Assembly (NCBI GenBank): GCA_030146155.1
Contig: JASLCF010000052.1
Span: forward strand, 1-7,442
Source of the DNA: Savagea sp.
Lineage (GTDB): Bacteria; Bacillota; Bacilli; Bacillales_A; Planococcaceae
Direction of reading: 5' to 3'
DNA length: 7,442 nucleotides
In this document: positions 5,412-7,442 of the stretch, piece after piece
Numbering within the stretch: position 1 is the first letter of the stretch
Layout: each line of letters opens with the position of its first letter
The notes under the pieces: generated by a model
Told to the model about the DNA's origin: nothing
The model's input: the letters and a program-made list of their open reading frames with translations, nothing else
The model's database searches: none
Translations under genes and position numbers: made by a program

Positions 5412-5579
5412 ATGTCCAATATACTCAAATTTTTAATTGTCTTCGGGTTAGGCATCGCCCTTGTACTTGTTTTTATTGTGTTACGATCGCCTAATACGAT
5501 GGTCATTGCAACGAGTACGCCGATTGTTTGTTTTATCGTGCTCTATTTTTGGACCAATCAAGGCAAACCGCGAAAATGA
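5412..5579 (+). CDS. Small two-helix membrane protein, 55 residues
   Basis: A short ORF from ATG 5412 to TGA 5577-5579. GAGGAG (5398-5403) sits eight bases upstream, a good ribosome binding site. The protein starts MSNILKFLIVFGLGIALVLV and has two hydrophobic segments, about residues 5-24 and 30-47. They are separated by a short RSPNT turn, and a basic tail GKPRK follows. This is the profile of a small hairpin-type membrane protein with the tail probably in the cytoplasm. No family is recognised. It lies 139 bases after the MATE gene and could be read from it or from a separate promoter. The strong terminator at 5581-5623 begins just after its stop codon, supporting a genuine gene end. Confidence 0.68.
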   Translation: MSNILKFLIVFGLGIALVLVFIVLRSPNTMVIATSTPIVCFIVLYFWTNQGKPRK

Positions 5580-5580
5580 A

Positions 5581-5623
5581 AAAAGGAGACCATTGTACGC
5601 CAAATGTACAATGGTCTCCTTTT
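5581..5623. terminator. Bidirectional intrinsic terminator, 18-bp perfect stem
   Basis: AAAAGGAGACCATTGTAC (5581-5598) and GTACAATGGTCTCCTTTT (5606-5623) are perfect complements around a 7-base loop. The A and T runs at the ends give a T tract in both directions. It lies between convergent genes, two bases after the stop of the small membrane protein gene, and overlaps two bases of the thioesterase stop codon. Confidence 0.92.
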
Positions 5624-6020
5624 ATCCTAAGGTTCTAAAAGTAGCGTTCGCAAAGGCGATGAGTTCATCTTGATCATTGGTGAGATGACATTGTAACAAT
5701 GCGGTACTTCTTGTTTCTGTAACGAGTGAAGTTTTGGCGATTAATCGCTCTTCTTTTGCCCCTTGCACAAAATTAGTTTGGAGGGAAATGGTCATCACTT
5801 CTGCATGACCTAATGCCACACCGTGCATCCCCATGGCAGTGTCCATCAGCGACATCATAACGCCTCCATGAATCATGCCTCTGACGTTAGCAAACATTTC
5901 TTGGTAAGGTAATTCTAGTATCACTTGCTCTGGTGAACAATTGAGGCAACGGACACCGTATGTTTTCCAATGTTCACTCGTTTCAAATTTTGAGATAATC
6001 GCTTCCATCGTAGGATTCAT
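5622..6020 (-). CDS. PaaI-type hotdog-fold thioesterase
   Basis: A 132-residue cytoplasmic protein of the hotdog-fold thioesterase superfamily (PaaI/YbgC-like), which hydrolyses acyl- or aryl-CoA thioesters. The diagnostic stretch is GMIHGGVMMSLMDTAMG (48-64): HGG at 51-53 sits at the start of the central helix and Asp60 matches the catalytic acid of PaaI. Length is typical, and such proteins work as dimers or tetramers. The substrate cannot be inferred. The ATG lies in an ATGA overlap with the stop of the upstream LOG-family gene (6017-6020), with a GGAG site ten bases before it, so translation is probably coupled. It is the last gene of the nsrR operon and ends in the terminator at 5581-5623. 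Confidence 0.88.
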   Translation of the reverse strand: MNPTMEAIISKFETSEHWKTYGVRCLNCSPEQVILELPYQEMFANVRGMIHGGVMMSLMDTAMGMHGVALGHAEVMTISLQTNFVQGAKEERLIAKTSLVTETRSTALLQCHLTNDQDELIAFANATFRTLG

Positions 6021-6559
6021 CGTTTCAACACTCCTTCAATCACCGCTTCAGGTGAGTCTTCAATAAGCAAATAAGTCAATTCTTCTGGTAATAAAAAATC
6101 TTGATCACTCATCGTTTGTAAAAATTGAATCAAATCATCATAATAGCCACTGCTATTTAGAATCGCAATGGGTTTTCTATGTATGCCGATTTTCATCCAT
6201 GTGAAGACTTCAAATAATTCTTCCATTGTTCCAGGTCCTCCAGGTAAAGCAATAAAAGCATCTGCGAGTTCCATCATTTTTAACTTTCTGCTGTGCATAT
6301 CTGGGACTGTGTGGATTTCAGTTAATCCTAAGTGGCTAATCTCTTTGGAAACGAGTACTTCGGGCATGACGCCAATTACTTGTCCGCCTTGTTGTAAAGT
6401 TGCGTCTGCTACTGCGCCCATTAAACCAACAGTGGCTCCGCCATAAATGAGTGTAATTTGGTGTTGAGCGAGTAATTTACCGAGTTGTTTAGCGTCGGCT
6501 GTGAATTGTTCATTCCAACCGGAGCGTGAGCCGCAATAAACGGCAATTGATTGTATCAT
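6017..6559 (-). CDS. LOG family protein (nucleoside 5'-monophosphate phosphoribohydrolase-like)
   Basis: A 180-residue protein of the LOG / TIGR00730 Rossmann-fold family, often mislabelled lysine decarboxylase. Characterised members cleave the base from cytokinin riboside 5'-monophosphates or from purine monophosphates to give ribose 5-phosphate. It has the signature IAVYCGSRSG (5-14), the glycine-rich YGGATVGLMG (39-48), SRKLKMMELADAF (90-102) and the active-site PGGPGTMEE (106-114), whose glutamates and Arg91 fit the catalytic set. It resembles Bacillus YvdD. In bacteria the physiological substrate is usually unproven, possibly AMP-type nucleotides. The start codon overlaps the nsrR stop as ATGA (6556-6559), with a GGAGG site inside the end of nsrR, so expression is tied to the regulator. 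Confidence 0.9.
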   Translation of the reverse strand: MIQSIAVYCGSRSGWNEQFTADAKQLGKLLAQHQITLIYGGATVGLMGAVADATLQQGGQVIGVMPEVLVSKEISHLGLTEIHTVPDMHSRKLKMMELADAFIALPGGPGTMEELFEVFTWMKIGIHRKPIAILNSSGYYDDLIQFLQTMSDQDFLLPEELTYLLIEDSPEAVIEGVLKR

Positions 6560-7002
6560 TTGTCGATGTCCTCCAGTTGTAATAATGTTTTGTACATGTC
6601 AGGTTGTGCGATGACATCTGCTATTGTGTATTGGTCCAGGACTTGTATGAATGCGACGAGTGCTTCGTGTAGGACGTGTCTGAGTTGGCAAGCGGGTGTG
6701 ATGACACATTGATTGTTGTTGGAAAAGCATTCAACTAGGTGAAAGTCATCTTCAGTTTGTCTAGCGATTTCGCCGATATTTAATTGTTCTGGTTTTACTT
6801 TTAGGCGAATTCCACCGTTTCTGCCTTGGACGGTTTCGATGTAGCCCATTTTGCCGAGTTGGTGTGTGACTTTCATTAAGTGGTTTTTTGAAATGTGGTA
6901 AGCGTCTGAAATTTCTTGTATGGTTGTGAGTTGTTTGTTATCGGTTAGGCTTAAATATAGTAGTGTGCGTAATGAATAATCTGTGTACATGGTTAATCGC
7001 AT
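6556..7002 (-). CDS. nsrR: Nitric-oxide-sensing Rrf2-family regulator NsrR
   Basis: A 148-residue Rrf2-family DNA-binding protein. The N-terminal winged HTH includes ISDAYHISKNHLMKV (31-45) and the wing GRNGGIRL (60-67). Iron-sulfur ligands expected for NsrR are all present: Asp8 from the partner subunit, and Cys92, Cys99 and Cys105 in ECFSNNNQCVITPAC (91-105). The cluster is destroyed by nitric oxide, relieving repression of NO-detoxification genes such as hmp in related bacteria. It is distinct from the CymR and IscR members of the family. The start is placed at ATG 7000-7002 because AGAGGTGA (7015-7008) lies five bases upstream and this puts Asp8 in register. An in-frame GTG at 7011-7009 falls inside that ribosome binding site. 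It heads a three-gene operon. No hmp or nas gene is in view. Confidence 0.92.
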   Translation of the reverse strand: MRLTMYTDYSLRTLLYLSLTDNKQLTTIQEISDAYHISKNHLMKVTHQLGKMGYIETVQGRNGGIRLKVKPEQLNIGEIARQTEDDFHLVECFSNNNQCVITPACQLRHVLHEALVAFIQVLDQYTIADVIAQPDMYKTLLQLEDIDK

Positions 7003-7007
7003 GTCAA

Positions 7008-7015
7008 TCACCTCT
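7008..7015 (-). promoter_or_regulatory. Ribosome binding site that fixes the nsrR start
   Basis: On the - strand AGAGGTGA precedes the ATG at 7000-7002 by five bases. The upstream in-frame GTG (7009-7011) is part of this sequence and lies only a few bases from the predicted transcription start, so it is unlikely to initiate. Confidence 0.75.
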
Positions 7016-7022
7016 GTCGTTT

Positions 7023-7052
7023 ATTATAGCGGAAATTTTAGTGGGTTGTCCA
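7023..7052 (-). promoter_or_regulatory. Predicted sigma-A promoter of the nsrR operon
   Basis: On the - strand TGGACA (7052-7047) and a perfect TATAAT (7028-7023) are separated by 18 bases. Transcription would start near 7016, giving a leader of only about 14 bases, just enough for the ribosome binding site. I see no long inverted repeat matching an NsrR operator within it. Confidence 0.7.
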
Positions 7053-7084
7053 AGTCTATTGTGTGGGTGATGCATTTGTTTTGC

Positions 7085-7306
7085 GTTGATGTCTTTGTGT
7101 TCAGTAGGGTGGGCGGCGCTTCTCCTTATATTTTTGTGTGAGGTGTCGTTGATTAATTTGCTTTTCGTTTCGGCATACGCGTTCAGCAGGGCGGACGGCA
7201 ATCCTCCTCGACAATTTATCTTGTCTAAAATCAAGTGTTAGCGTCTGCGGGGTATCGCCTGATCCGCTTCATCCTGCTTGAGTCGATGCCTGCACTCCAA
7301 GCAAAG
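7085..7306. repeat. Degenerate intergenic repeat copies, inverted relative to bases 1-131
   Basis: Two imperfect direct units are visible. One runs from GTTGAT at 7085 with GTTCAGTAGGGTGGGCGGC (7099-7117). The other runs from GTTGATTAATT at 7148 with GTTCAGCAGGGCGGACGGC (7181-7199). The second unit continues through a GACAA/TTGTC hairpin (7210-7225) and a CTGCGGGG stretch to TGCACTCCAA (7291-7300). The last motif is the exact reverse complement of TTGGAGTGCA at 6-15, so this end corresponds to the left end of the first repeat. The middle is strongly diverged. I see no reliable gene here. Confidence 0.5.
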
Positions 7307-7442
7307 TGTTGTCTTTTTAATGTTGTGAAAATCAATCAGCACCAGTTCAATTAATGAAATAATATGAATAACAAGAAAATCTTTTCAATTTCTTGAAAGA
7401 AAGAACCACAAGCACGCAACACAGTTCCATCAATTCACACCG
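7307..7442. other. AT-rich non-coding tail without identified gene
   Basis: Together with the repeat region this forms a stretch of more than 400 bases upstream of nsrR without a credible coding sequence. The only local structure is a short hairpin, TTTCAA (7383-7388) with TTGAAA (7393-7398). It may belong to the upstream region of a gene beyond the window. Confidence 0.4.

Noticed and set aside
5182..5506. Open frames overlapping the MATE end and the small membrane protein gene
   Set aside because: They run out of frame across the MATE gene end and the intergenic hairpin, or antisense to the 55-residue gene, and show no protein-like composition.
6556..7002. CymR (cysteine regulator) as the identity of the Rrf2 protein, because sat is in the same window
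   Set aside because: Asp8 and the three cysteines at 92, 99 and 105 with the ECF...ACQL context are those of NsrR; CymR lacks this cluster-binding set.
7004..7234. 76-residue open frame on the - strand upstream of nsrR
   Set aside because: It overlaps the nsrR promoter and the degenerate repeats, has no ribosome binding site, and its low-complexity polar sequence looks like translated repeat DNA.

Overview
The window looks like a chromosomal segment of a low-to-moderate-GC Firmicute of the order Bacillales, possibly Planococcaceae or a related Bacillaceae lineage. This rests on strong Shine-Dalgarno sequences of the AAAGGAGG / GAGGTGAT type, sigma-A-like promoters, a CcpA-type cre box, NsrR- and YpnP/YvdD-like proteins, and a GC-rich intergenic repeat of a type I recall from these bacteria. 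The family assignment is inference only. No tRNA, rRNA, CRISPR array, transposase or phage gene is visible.

Layout from left to right. Bases 1-131 are a GC-rich interspersed repeat with inverted ends. A promoter near 243-272 then drives a compact + strand operon: a serine-recombinase-like protein that has lost its catalytic residues but keeps a C-terminal helix-turn-helix, a 42-residue zinc-ribbon protein, and a 110-residue protein I do not recognise. A hairpin (1416-1445) ends the operon and also separates it from the convergent sat gene (1455-3152, - strand). sat encodes an ATP-sulfurylase-family enzyme with an altered sulfate-binding loop and a 175-residue C-terminal extension that is not APS kinase. 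Its leader carries a perfect match to the CcpA cre consensus.

Divergent from sat, a RidA/YjgF-family gene (3454-3900) ends at an intrinsic terminator and is followed by a MATE-family efflux transporter (3935-5272). A short leader with a hairpin then precedes a 55-residue two-helix membrane protein (5412-5579). An 18-bp perfect stem separates it from a convergent - strand operon read nsrR, LOG-family phosphoribohydrolase, PaaI-type thioesterase (7002 down to 5622). The three genes are joined by two 4-base ATGA overlaps and share a clear promoter. The last 440 bases are non-coding and contain degenerate repeat copies, one of which shares an exact 10-base motif with the first repeat in opposite orientation.

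Together this is mostly a housekeeping/stress neighbourhood: nitric-oxide sensing (NsrR), nucleotide and acyl-CoA clean-up enzymes, an efflux pump, and reactive-imine detoxification. The least ordinary items are the divergent sat with its cre site and the dead-recombinase operon.
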